A DNA stretch of 5,048 nucleotides from NCBI GenBank assembly GCA_013813755.1, contig JACCRD010000228.1, positions 1-5,048 of the forward strand. The letters are read 5' to 3'. Shown piece after piece: positions 1 through 5,048 of the stretch; within the stretch, counting starts at the first letter, position 1; each line of letters opens with the position of its first letter. Origin of the DNA: Acidobacteriota bacterium (GTDB lineage Bacteria > Acidobacteriota > Blastocatellia > Pyrinomonadales > Pyrinomonadaceae). The notes under the pieces were generated by a model, which did not search any database, was not told where the DNA came from, and was given only the letters and a program-made list of their open reading frames with translations. A program made the position numbers and the translations under genes.

Positions 1-146
1 TACTTTTCACATCCGGTTATACCAATTATACCGATGAAGCGGAGGGCGGCGCGCTGGAGTCGGGCGGGAACTTTATCCAGAAGCCGTTCACCTTTGACGC
101 CTTAGCCTCTAAAATTAGAGAATTACTGACCGCCGCAGAAAGCTGA
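1..146 (+). CDS. Receiver (REC) domain C-terminus, probable hybrid histidine kinase or response regulator (5' truncated)
   Basis: This is the last 47 codons of a gene that begins left of the window; the reading frame runs from base 3 to a TGA at 144-146. The peptide starts LFTSGYT and continues to GGNFIQKPF and a final helix DALASKIRELL. In CheY-like receiver domains the Ser/Thr of an SGY(T/S) segment follows beta-4, and the Lys of a K-P-F/Y motif after beta-5 is the invariant phosphorylation-site lysine; both are present in the right order and spacing. The protein ends about eight residues after the last helix begins to close, so no output domain follows. The 'SGYT...FIQKPFT..AL..KIRELL' style is most often seen in receiver domains at the C-terminus of PAS-containing hybrid sensor kinases, so that is the likeliest parent, but a stand-alone regulator cannot be excluded. 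The aspartate phosphoacceptor lies outside the window. Confidence 0.85.
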   Translation, partial: LFTSGYTNYTDEAEGGALESGGNFIQKPFTFDALASKIRELLTAAES

Positions 147-291
147 CGAGAACGACGAAATTTTTGAAGGACAAAAGCTAAATCACCAATCGAATTACGA
201 ATGCCGGAATAGTTTTTTTAACTCGTAAAGGAGTTCTGTTGATATTTCATTTAAGCCAAATTACCGTCTGAAGCAGTTTGTCCAAATATTG

Positions 292-326
292 AAGCCAGCT
301 TGTTTTGAACATTCAGGCTTTTTATT
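292..326 (+). terminator. Weak candidate terminator at the convergent gene ends
   Basis: AAGCC at 292-296 can pair with GGCTT at 316-320 (one extra G-C pair inside after an A/A mismatch), with a large loop, and is followed on the plus strand by TTTATTTTA. It would end the receiver-domain transcript and overlaps the last codons of the FKBP gene on the other strand. The stem is short, so this is tentative. The rest of the 147-321 spacer holds only a 5-bp AACTC/GAGTT hairpin near 220-235 preceded by a T run; I see no gene in it. Confidence 0.25.
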
Positions 327-852
327 TTACGCCGACGAGTTCAACAATAAATATTAAAGTCGCGTTTGGCGGAATTTCGCCATTGCCCGCGCCTTTCGCG
401 CCGTAGCCGAGTGCGGGCGGAATAATCAACATCGCCTTATCGCCGACGCGCAGTTTCGCAATGCCTTCGTCCCAACCTTTGATCACTCGTCCCATACCGA
501 GCGGAAACGAAATCGGCTCATTTCGGTCGAGCGAGCTGTCGAATTTCGCGCCGCTCGTGAGCAGTCCGGTGTAATGAACGGTGACGGTTTTTCCCGCTGC
601 TGCCTGCTCGCCGCTGCCGCGTTCGGTGATGATGTAGCTTAGTCCTGAAGCGGTGGTGGTTGCGATTGATGTTGAAGTCGTATTCATAGGTCTTCGTTTT
701 GGAACGGATATTTTTGTCCGCGCAATTCTGGTTGTTCTGACGATTTTTGATTTGCCGCGGCGAATCGTCGTGGTTTTCTTTCTCGTCTGTCCGGAGGCGG
801 CGCAGGTAAAGACAAATATTATCAAAGTCGCTAAGATAAATGTTTTTTTCAT
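322..852 (-). CDS. Exported FKBP-type peptidyl-prolyl cis-trans isomerase
   Basis: This protein of 176 residues catalyses cis-trans isomerisation of Xaa-Pro bonds and would assist folding outside the cytoplasm. Residues 1-21 look like a Sec signal peptide: Lys2-Lys3, a hydrophobic core (about 5-16) and an Ala-Ser-Gly end before Gln22. Cys17 follows V-F-T, a poor lipobox, so a lipoprotein is less likely. Residues 24-54 form a very basic linker (14 Lys/Arg, no acidic residues), then a Thr/Ser-rich stretch to about 70. The FKBP fold fills about 71-176. The usual active-site pocket residues are all there: Tyr94 in VHYTG, Phe104-Asp105, Phe116, Val123-Ile124, Trp127 in KGWDEG, Tyr150 in LGYG and Phe168 in ATLIFIVEL, so it should be active. 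The start is ATG; no clear Shine-Dalgarno precedes it. Starting at Met56 would give a bare cytosolic FKBP, but the good signal peptide argues against that. It is last in the helicase cluster, 33 bp after the zinc-ribbon gene. Confidence 0.93.
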   Translation of the reverse strand: MKKTFILATLIIFVFTCAASGQTRKKTTTIRRGKSKIVRTTRIARTKISVPKRRPMNTTSTSIATTTASGLSYIITERGSGEQAAAGKTVTVHYTGLLTSGAKFDSSLDRNEPISFPLGMGRVIKGWDEGIAKLRVGDKAMLIIPPALGYGAKGAGNGEIPPNATLIFIVELVGVK

Positions 853-885
853 TGTTGTTAATTTGCGCTTGTTAAATTTTATTGA

Positions 886-1248
886 TTATTTATACCAATC
901 CGCGTGCAAAGCCCAACCGAAACAGCGCAGACACATTGTCCATTTCCACTGATGAGTGCAGCCCGGACATTTTCCGCCAGTTGCGAAAGTGTTCCATTCC
1001 GTTCCGCAGGCGTCGTAAAAATATTCAGGATGTCCGCAACTCCCGCAAGTCCAACGAGTTAAAGACTTTGGCTGCCACTCGCATAAAGGGCAGCGAATTC
1101 TACTAAAGTCAGTCGCGTCTTCGTCAAGCAGTGAAGTTCGCTTAGCGATTTCTTCCAAATTTAAACTTCTTTGCAAAAGTGAAAATGTTGCTTTTGCCGC
1201 AAACAGAGTAATTATTTTTGCTTTAACGCTGTTCGTTCTCCTGCTCAT
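886..1248 (-). CDS. Cys-rich double zinc-ribbon protein of unknown function
   Basis: This protein of 120 residues has an N-terminal half (1-50) without cysteine, containing a moderately hydrophobic, Lys-bearing segment (about 9-27) that looks more like an amphipathic helix than a membrane span. The C-terminal half has four CxxC knuckles: Cys53/56, Cys68/71, Cys94/97 and Cys106/109, plus an extra Cys81. The knuckles pair naturally into two zinc ribbons (53/56 with 68/71, and 94/97 with 106/109). Conserved-looking Trp residues sit between them, as in EWNTF (84-88), and the end is HADWY. I recall similar short proteins with CPxC...WNTFxTxGxCPxC...W...C..C...HxDWY in Bacteroidetes and Acidobacteria, annotated only as hypothetical. 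Its ATG overlaps the TGA of the helicase gene as ATGA, and no Shine-Dalgarno is seen, so translation is probably coupled to the helicase. RNA or protein binding is a reasonable guess; no enzymatic motif is visible. Confidence 0.82.
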   Translation of the reverse strand: MSRRTNSVKAKIITLFAAKATFSLLQRSLNLEEIAKRTSLLDEDATDFSRIRCPLCEWQPKSLTRWTCGSCGHPEYFYDACGTEWNTFATGGKCPGCTHQWKWTMCLRCFGWALHADWYK

Positions 1249-3014
1249 TTCGTTTTGGCGCGTTTCGCCGGTTTCTTTCGTTTTTTGTGGTCAGCGGGTT
1301 TGTCTTTGCGTTCATAAAATTTGCTTTTGGGTCTTTTTTTATCTCTGTCCGGTCTGCCGCGCGGGACTTCGCCGGCTGCCATGTCGCGTTGGGCGGCGAT
1401 GCGAATGTTGGCGTTATCGCCGCGGATCCGCGTGTTTCGCATTTCGTGCAAAACTTGTTTGACATATTCCGAAGGCACGTCAACGAGCGTAAAACGGTCG
1501 TAGATGTCGATGCCGCCGATGGCTTTGCCGGGGACGTTGCCTTCGTTGGCAATCGCGCCGACGATATCCGCCGGACCGACTTTGTTTTGCCGCCCGACTT
1601 CCATAAACAGGCGCACCATTCCTTCTCCAAGGTGCGCGAGTTCTTCGGGTTCCGGTTCGATTTTTACTTCAATCGGTTTGTCTCCGCCCGCTAAATAAAC
1701 GGCGGCGGCAGCAATTTCGGCAATATCGCACTCGCTTTCTTCGGCTAAATCTTCAACAACCGATAAATATAAATCGAGTTCTTCTTCTTTTAAGGCTTTG
1801 AGAATTCGTTCCTTTAGAAGCGCCACGCGCCGCGCCGAAACGTCTGCCTGCGTCGGCATTTTCATCGGTTCGATGTTTTGCCCTGTATATTTTTCGATGT
1901 CGCGTTTCATACGCTGCTGGCGCGGGGTAACAAACAAAATCGCTTTTCCTTCGCGTCCGGCGCGTCCCGTGCGCCCGATGCGGTGAACATAGGATTCAGT
2001 ATCGCTCGGCATATCGTAATTGACGACCGTGCTGATGCGTTCGACGTCCAGACCACGAGCTGCGACATCTGTCGCGACAACGATTTCCACTTGTCCGCCG
2101 CGCAACCTGCGAATCACGGTTTCACGCTGATTTTGATTCATATCGCCGTGCATGGCTTCGGCGGCGTACCCGCGAGCCTGAAGTTTCTCGGTCAAATCAG
2201 CCGCGCCGACTTTTGTGCGGTGAAAAATCAAAACCGCCTCGCCCGGTGTTGAATCGGCTTCGAGAAGGCGCGTCAGAGCGTCGGCTTTTTGCCCTTCGGA
2301 AACATTGACATAAAACTGTTTAATCGTCGGAACTGTCAAAGTTTTATGTTCGATTTCAACATTTTGGGGGTTTTTCAGATAACGGTCGGCAATCCTCCGA
2401 ATCGGGCGCGGCATCGTCGCTGAAAAAAGCGCGGTCTGGCGATTTTCAGGCGTTTGTCCGAGAATCCATTCGACATCATCGATAAAACCCATCCGCAGCA
2501 TTTCGTCGGCTTCATCCAAAACTACAAATTTGAGATTTGAAAGATCGAGCGTCTCGCGCCGCATATGATCCATAATGCGCCCCGGCGTTCCGACGACAAC
2601 CTGCACGCCTCTCTGCAAACCTTTTATTTGCTGGTAAATAGATTGTCCGCCGTAAACCGGCAGCACACGGATATGTCCGATGTGCTTGCCGTATGTGTGA
2701 AATGCCTCGGCAACCTGAATTCCAAGCTCGCGCGTCGGCGTTAAAACGAGTGCCTGTACCGCGCTGCTTTTCGGTTCGATTTTGTGCAGAATCGGCAGTG
2801 CGAAAGCCGCAGTTTTCCCGGTTCCGGTCTGCGCCTGACCGACAATATCGCTGCCGCCGAGCAGCAGCGGAATCGTCTTCAGCTGAATGGGCGAAGGCGT
2901 TTCGTAACCGATATCGTTGATTGCTTTGAGCAGCGCCGCGTTCAAACCGAACTGGTCGAACGAGGCGGTATCATTTTTGTCGTTTTCTTCTGTTTCGTCT
3001 GTTTGTTTGTTCAT
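1245..3014 (-). CDS. deaD: DEAD-box ATP-dependent RNA helicase, DeaD/CsdA-like
   Basis: This 589-residue superfamily 2 RNA helicase unwinds short RNA duplexes with ATP and would act in cold adaptation, ribosome assembly or mRNA decay. All core motifs are intact: Phe19 and the Q motif (SPIQ, 41-44), Walker A AQTGTGKT (61-68), PTREL (93-97), TPGR (143-146), DEAD (167-170), SAT (198-200), IFHRT in motif IV (263-267), ATDVAARGLD (314-323) and HRIGRTG (344-350). After a helical linker (about 390-445) comes a DbpA-type RNA-binding domain (about 465-540, from MVRLFMEVGR to NIRIA), which defines the DeaD/CsdA/DbpA group. A Lys/Arg-rich disordered tail (about 551-589) follows, typical of DeaD-like proteins that hold RNA non-specifically. 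The length fits the family (about 550-630). The start ATG has AGG seven bases upstream. It heads a minus-strand cluster and overlaps the zinc-ribbon gene by 4 bp. DeaD rather than DbpA is favoured by the tail; I am sure of the family, less so of the symbol. Confidence 0.95.
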   Translation of the reverse strand: MNKQTDETEENDKNDTASFDQFGLNAALLKAINDIGYETPSPIQLKTIPLLLGGSDIVGQAQTGTGKTAAFALPILHKIEPKSSAVQALVLTPTRELGIQVAEAFHTYGKHIGHIRVLPVYGGQSIYQQIKGLQRGVQVVVGTPGRIMDHMRRETLDLSNLKFVVLDEADEMLRMGFIDDVEWILGQTPENRQTALFSATMPRPIRRIADRYLKNPQNVEIEHKTLTVPTIKQFYVNVSEGQKADALTRLLEADSTPGEAVLIFHRTKVGAADLTEKLQARGYAAEAMHGDMNQNQRETVIRRLRGGQVEIVVATDVAARGLDVERISTVVNYDMPSDTESYVHRIGRTGRAGREGKAILFVTPRQQRMKRDIEKYTGQNIEPMKMPTQADVSARRVALLKERILKALKEEELDLYLSVVEDLAEESECDIAEIAAAAVYLAGGDKPIEVKIEPEPEELAHLGEGMVRLFMEVGRQNKVGPADIVGAIANEGNVPGKAIGGIDIYDRFTLVDVPSEYVKQVLHEMRNTRIRGDNANIRIAAQRDMAAGEVPRGRPDRDKKRPKSKFYERKDKPADHKKRKKPAKRAKTK

Positions 3015-3151
3015 TAAATAACCTATGCTTTCTATAATACATCAACTGCGTTAATCAGTGTTTGCCTGACAGAAAAAACAGAATAGCAACCGATTTATCT
3101 AATAGCAAAACTGCTTTAACTAATATCTTATAAAAACAAAAGCGCATTTAA
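3015..3151 (-). promoter_or_regulatory. Probable helicase promoter and leader region
   Basis: This AT-rich stretch lies between the helicase start and the inverted-repeat element, and should carry the helicase promoter. The best sigma70-like pair I see on the minus strand is TTGCTA (3103-3108) and TATTCT (3080-3085) with a 17-bp spacer, each matching 4 of 6 consensus bases. It would give a leader of roughly 60 nt. The octamer TTGCTATT occurs twice, 19 bp apart, overlapping these two boxes (3101-3108 and 3082-3089), so it could also be an operator or chance. A short AGG lies seven bases before the helicase ATG. Confidence 0.3.
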
Positions 3152-3254
3152 ACCACAGATTTTCACAGATGAACATAGATTAAGAAACGACCAGAAAATC
3201 AGGCTTTATCTCTTCTTAATCAGGTATCGGTGTTCATCTGTGAAAATTTGTGGT
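3152..3254. repeat. 103-bp long inverted repeat (palindromic dispersed element)
   Basis: The 24-bp arms 3152-3175 and 3231-3254 are complementary at 23 positions; the one exception (3158/3248) is a G.U wobble in plus-strand RNA. A second, inner stem pairs 3178-3186 (GATTAAGAA) with 3213-3221 (TTCTTAATC), separated from the outer stem by 2 nt on one side and 9 on the other, leaving a 26-nt loop. The arm sequence, built on CACAGAT/ATCTGTG words, resembles the CACAGATTTTCACAGATGAACACAGAT-like palindromes I recall as very abundant, dispersed, non-coding repeats in several bacterial phyla. It carries no open reading frame, no visible target-site duplication and no T run straight after either arm, so it is not a standard terminator. 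It lies between the divergent helicase and 85-aa genes. It may be a REP/MITE-like unit; the mobility is inferred. Confidence 0.8.
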
Positions 3255-3312
3255 AAAAAAGTTTTATAAAATAATTCTGTTCTGTTTTTATCTAAATTTT
3301 TATCAAACGAAA

Positions 3313-3318
3313 AAGGAG
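3313..3318 (+). promoter_or_regulatory. Shine-Dalgarno site of the 85-aa gene
   Basis: AAGGAG ends four bases before the ATG at 3323. It is the only strong ribosome-binding site in the window and fixes this start codon. Confidence 0.8.
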
Positions 3319-3322
3319 ATTT

Positions 3323-3580
3323 ATGCCAGATTGCAAATTATACGGCGGTATCACAAGAAAAGAGTTAAACAATCTGCGGCAGGATTTGGCTAAGGAAGGA
3401 ATCACCATTCCGCCCGGCGACGACGTTGAGGTGCAGGGACCTTACGGCATTCAGTTGCGGGCGATTTACGTTGAAGAGAAGGAAACTTTGAAAATTTGTA
3501 TCACAAGCAAGCCTTTTTATATACCCGAATCTTCAATCTGGAAAATCGTTGACACCGGTACCGCGCCGTATGTCGATTAG
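3323..3580 (+). CDS. Small protein of unknown function (85 aa)
   Basis: I do not recognise this family. The ATG is set by a good AAGGAG, and the coding frame is free of stops with balanced amino-acid use, which supports a real gene. The protein has no signal peptide or membrane segment and looks like a compact soluble domain. An N-terminal helix (about 11-25, TRKELNNLRQDLAKEG) is followed by several likely beta strands: DDVEVQGP (34-41), GIQLRAIYVEE (42-52), TLKICITSKP (55-64), and a terminal IWKIVDTG (72-79). It has two Cys (4 and 59), too few for a zinc site, and no catalytic motif that I know. Length and layout suggest a small binding or regulatory protein. It is transcribed divergently from the helicase, with the palindromic element between them, and its stop is 25 bp from the stop of the convergent hydrolase; no terminator is visible there. 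Confidence 0.75.
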   Translation: MPDCKLYGGITRKELNNLRQDLAKEGITIPPGDDVEVQGPYGIQLRAIYVEEKETLKICITSKPFYIPESSIWKIVDTGTAPYVD

Positions 3581-3605
3581 TCACTGAATTAATAATTTTA
3601 ACCAA

Positions 3606-4874
3606 CTACTTTCGCTCTTGTGTATTTTCATTTAAGAATTGTAGTAGCGCGTGTTGAACTACTTGCGAACCCCAGCCGTTAAAGTTGTAGTCAAAGCCAT
3701 GTTGCGCATATGGAATAAAAACAATTTTGTGAGACACTTTCGATTCTTTTAATTTTTCGCCAAGAAGATACATATTTTCGCTGCGCACAAGCTGGTCTTG
3801 TCCGCCGTGAACAAGCAGTGTCGGCGGTGTCGGCGCGGAAACATGCGATGTGGGTGAAGCAAGCGTGAAACGTTCTTTTATTTCAACCGATTCGGTCGGA
3901 CTTCCGCCGATAAAACGCCTTAAGGTCGCCGGACCATCAATCACAAATCGGTTTGCCGGATTTTCATAACCCCACAATAAATCAATCGGCGCGTAAAGGG
4001 ACGCGACGGCGCGAACATTTTCATTATAAGTTTGCGATGCATCCGCCGATGATTCTAAATTATTTTTAGTTTCAGTTTGATGACAATTCAGAGGAAGCCG
4101 CGCATCACCAGCTGTGTAAGCGGCAAGCAACGCGAGATGTCCACCGGCGGAACGACCCAAAATGGCAAGCCGTTCGGGAGAAATATTAAACTCCGGCGCG
4201 TGCTGCTTAACCCATAGAACTGCACATTTTACATCGCCGGTTGCCGTCTGCCAGTTCGGCTGTGGAGCGAGCCGGTAATCAATATCAAAGACAGCAAAAC
4301 CCTGCCCGGCAAGCCAACGGTTCCACTGCGGAAAATCATTTCTCGCCCCCGCGCTCCACGAACCGCCGTGAACGACAATCACGCCCGCGCCGCGGCTTTT
4401 TATGTCGTTTGGCGGCAAATAAACATCCATTTGCAGCGCGTCTCCGTCAACGTCTGCAAACGTTCGAGTCGTAAAATCATTCTTTTCTATTTCGAAATTA
4501 TTGTTCGTTTCGCTCCGAAATCCTGAAACATATTGCCCGAGCGAAAGCGAAATGCCTTCTTTTTGTGCTGTTAAAAGTGTGCTGCAAAACGGATAGAGAG
4601 AAATTAAAATTGCGACTGCGCCTGTAATGATTGGAAAGAAATTAGACTTTCTGCTTTTGTCAGCAGATCGAAAACCGAGAAAATCGAATAAAATACCCAT
4701 CAGCGCGAGCGCGCCGAAAACCAAACTCCATTCACTCGTCAAAACGGAAAAAAGCCAAAGATTATAAAAGGGCGCGGGAACGACAATCCAAACTACGGCA
4801 AGCAAAGCGGTTACGCTAAATAATAAGGACAGAAATTTTATCGTATGAATCAGAAAGTTTGGTATCCGGCGCAT
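3606..4874 (-). CDS. Membrane-anchored alpha/beta hydrolase (esterase/lipase, BD-FAE/HSL-like)
   Basis: This 422-residue protein, counted from the ATG at 4874, has three hydrophobic helices at about 12-33, 43-67 and 81-101, followed by an alpha/beta-hydrolase domain (about 130-415). The catalytic set is complete: oxyanion-hole HGG (169-171), nucleophile Ser242 in GRSAGG (240-245), Asp360 in HGGQD and His392 in QHGFD. YRLAP (200-204) and the HGG motif place it with the HSL/BD-FAE carboxylesterase group, which hydrolyses short acyl, aryl or polysaccharide-linked esters; the substrate cannot be told here. A polar, Asn/Ser/Thr-rich insert at about 264-285 probably forms a flexible cap. With three helices the domain should face the side opposite the N-terminus, likely the periplasm. 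A TTG at 4877, one codon earlier, is a possible but less likely start. No Shine-Dalgarno is seen; TATAAA on the minus strand (4885-4890) lies close enough to suggest a very short leader. Confidence 0.9.
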   Translation of the reverse strand: MRRIPNFLIHTIKFLSLLFSVTALLAVVWIVVPAPFYNLWLFSVLTSEWSLVFGALALMGILFDFLGFRSADKSRKSNFFPIITGAVAILISLYPFCSTLLTAQKEGISLSLGQYVSGFRSETNNNFEIEKNDFTTRTFADVDGDALQMDVYLPPNDIKSRGAGVIVVHGGSWSAGARNDFPQWNRWLAGQGFAVFDIDYRLAPQPNWQTATGDVKCAVLWVKQHAPEFNISPERLAILGRSAGGHLALLAAYTAGDARLPLNCHQTETKNNLESSADASQTYNENVRAVASLYAPIDLLWGYENPANRFVIDGPATLRRFIGGSPTESVEIKERFTLASPTSHVSAPTPPTLLVHGGQDQLVRSENMYLLGEKLKESKVSHKIVFIPYAQHGFDYNFNGWGSQVVQHALLQFLNENTQERK

Positions 4875-4930
4875 CAATTTAAATTTTATAACTAAACGCC
4901 TGTTCCGTGTAATGCAATTTAAAAATTAAA

Positions 4931-4958
4931 TAGGGAAACAAGTAATGTTGTCTCCCTA
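4931..4958 (-). terminator. Hairpin terminator for a minus-strand gene entering from the right
   Basis: An 11-bp stem pairs 4931-4941 with 4948-4958 around a 6-nt loop. Position 4937/4952 is A/C in plus-strand RNA but a U.G wobble in minus-strand RNA, so the stem is continuous only on the minus strand. There it is followed by AUUUAAUUUUU, a loose U tract. The orientation therefore points to a transcript coming from beyond the right edge, ending before the hydrolase gene. The plus-strand side also has TCTTTTCT after the stem, so bidirectional action is possible. Confidence 0.6.
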
Positions 4959-4987
4959 ATCTTTTCTAAATTCTAGTTGCAGGCAGC

Positions 4988-5048
4988 TTATAAATTGAAG
5001 TTATACAAAATCAAGCCGGTTACTTTGACTTTTTGGTCGGACAAAGTG
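4988..5048 (-). CDS. Possible C-terminal end of a minus-strand gene (truncated)
   Basis: One minus-strand frame is open from base 5047 to a TAA at 4988-4990, giving 19 residues, TLSDQKVKVTGLILYNFNL. The D-x-KVKVTG part resembles the beta-strand end of many small beta-barrel or export-related proteins, but that is too short to assign. Its stop lies about 30 nt before the minus-oriented hairpin terminator, which is the main support. A second minus-strand frame is also open from the edge for 15 codons, so the frame choice is not certain. Confidence 0.35.
   Translation of the reverse strand, partial: TLSDQKVKVTGLILYNFNL

Noticed and set aside
653..1106. Plus-strand frames across the FKBP and zinc-ribbon genes.
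   Set aside because: Both are antisense to better-supported genes; the hydrophobic 653-952 product arises from the reverse of the basic FKBP linker.
1223..1630. A minus-strand frame of 135 codons inside the 3' end of the helicase gene.
   Set aside because: It overlaps the DbpA-type domain and basic tail of a clear helicase; its Lys/Asn/Arg-rich product shows no domain and is a frame shadow.
1287..2252. Several open plus-strand frames opposite the helicase gene (1287-1694, 1504-1698, 1878-2252).
   Set aside because: They are antisense to a gene with every helicase motif intact, and their products have no coherent domain or ribosome-binding site.
3152..3254. The inverted repeat as a rho-independent terminator or a CRISPR-like repeat.
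   Set aside because: It lies between gene starts, not ends, its arms are AT-rich and long with a 55-nt middle, and there is only one unit with no spacers.
886..3580. The helicase, zinc-ribbon and 85-aa genes as a defence or toxin-antitoxin module.
   Set aside because: No nuclease, toxin, sensor or mobile-element signature is present; the helicase is of the housekeeping DeaD type, and the 85-aa gene is divergent.
3581..3605. A shared terminator between the convergent 85-aa and hydrolase genes.
   Set aside because: The 25-bp spacer is AT-rich without any GC stem, so no intrinsic terminator can be supported.

Overview
The window looks like an ordinary bacterial chromosomal segment of moderate G+C with AT-rich spacers. 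It encodes an SPFH-free set of housekeeping genes: a receiver-domain tail, an exported FKBP prolyl isomerase, a Cys-rich zinc-ribbon protein, a DEAD-box RNA helicase, a small unknown protein and a membrane-anchored esterase. The receiver-tail style, the zinc-ribbon family signature and a dispersed palindrome containing CACAGAT-type sequence are compatible with Acidobacteriota (Blastocatellia-like) or a similarly repeat-rich environmental phylum. That placement is a guess from memory of family patterns, not a computed result.

Layout from left to right: (1) 1-146, plus strand, the C-terminal end of a response-regulator receiver domain, probably the last domain of a hybrid sensor kinase. (2) 147-321, a convergent spacer with at most a weak terminator. 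(3) 322-3014, minus strand, a compact three-gene cluster read right to left: DEAD-box helicase, then a zinc-ribbon protein overlapping it by 4 bp (ATGA), then, 33 bp further on, a secreted FKBP isomerase. (4) 3015-3322, a 308-bp divergent control region with a 103-bp near-perfect inverted-repeat element. (5) 3323-3580, plus strand, an 85-aa protein of unknown function with the only strong Shine-Dalgarno in the window. (6) 3606-4874, minus strand, an alpha/beta hydrolase with a three-helix membrane N-terminus. (7) 4875-5048, a short spacer with a hairpin terminator and the probable last codons of another minus-strand gene entering from the right.

The helicase, zinc-ribbon protein and FKBP are probably co-transcribed. 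Helicase (RNA remodelling) and FKBP (protein folding outside the cytoplasm) make no obvious pathway, so the link may be only transcriptional, for example a stress or cold response. The 85-aa gene and the hydrolase converge with 25 bp between their stop codons and have no evident connection.

No phage, CRISPR, transposase, toxin-antitoxin or defence-type gene is visible. I do not see a clear new system. The items most worth a second look are the palindromic element in the divergent control region, the helicase/zinc-ribbon coupling, the highly basic linker of the exported FKBP, and the unassigned 85-aa protein.
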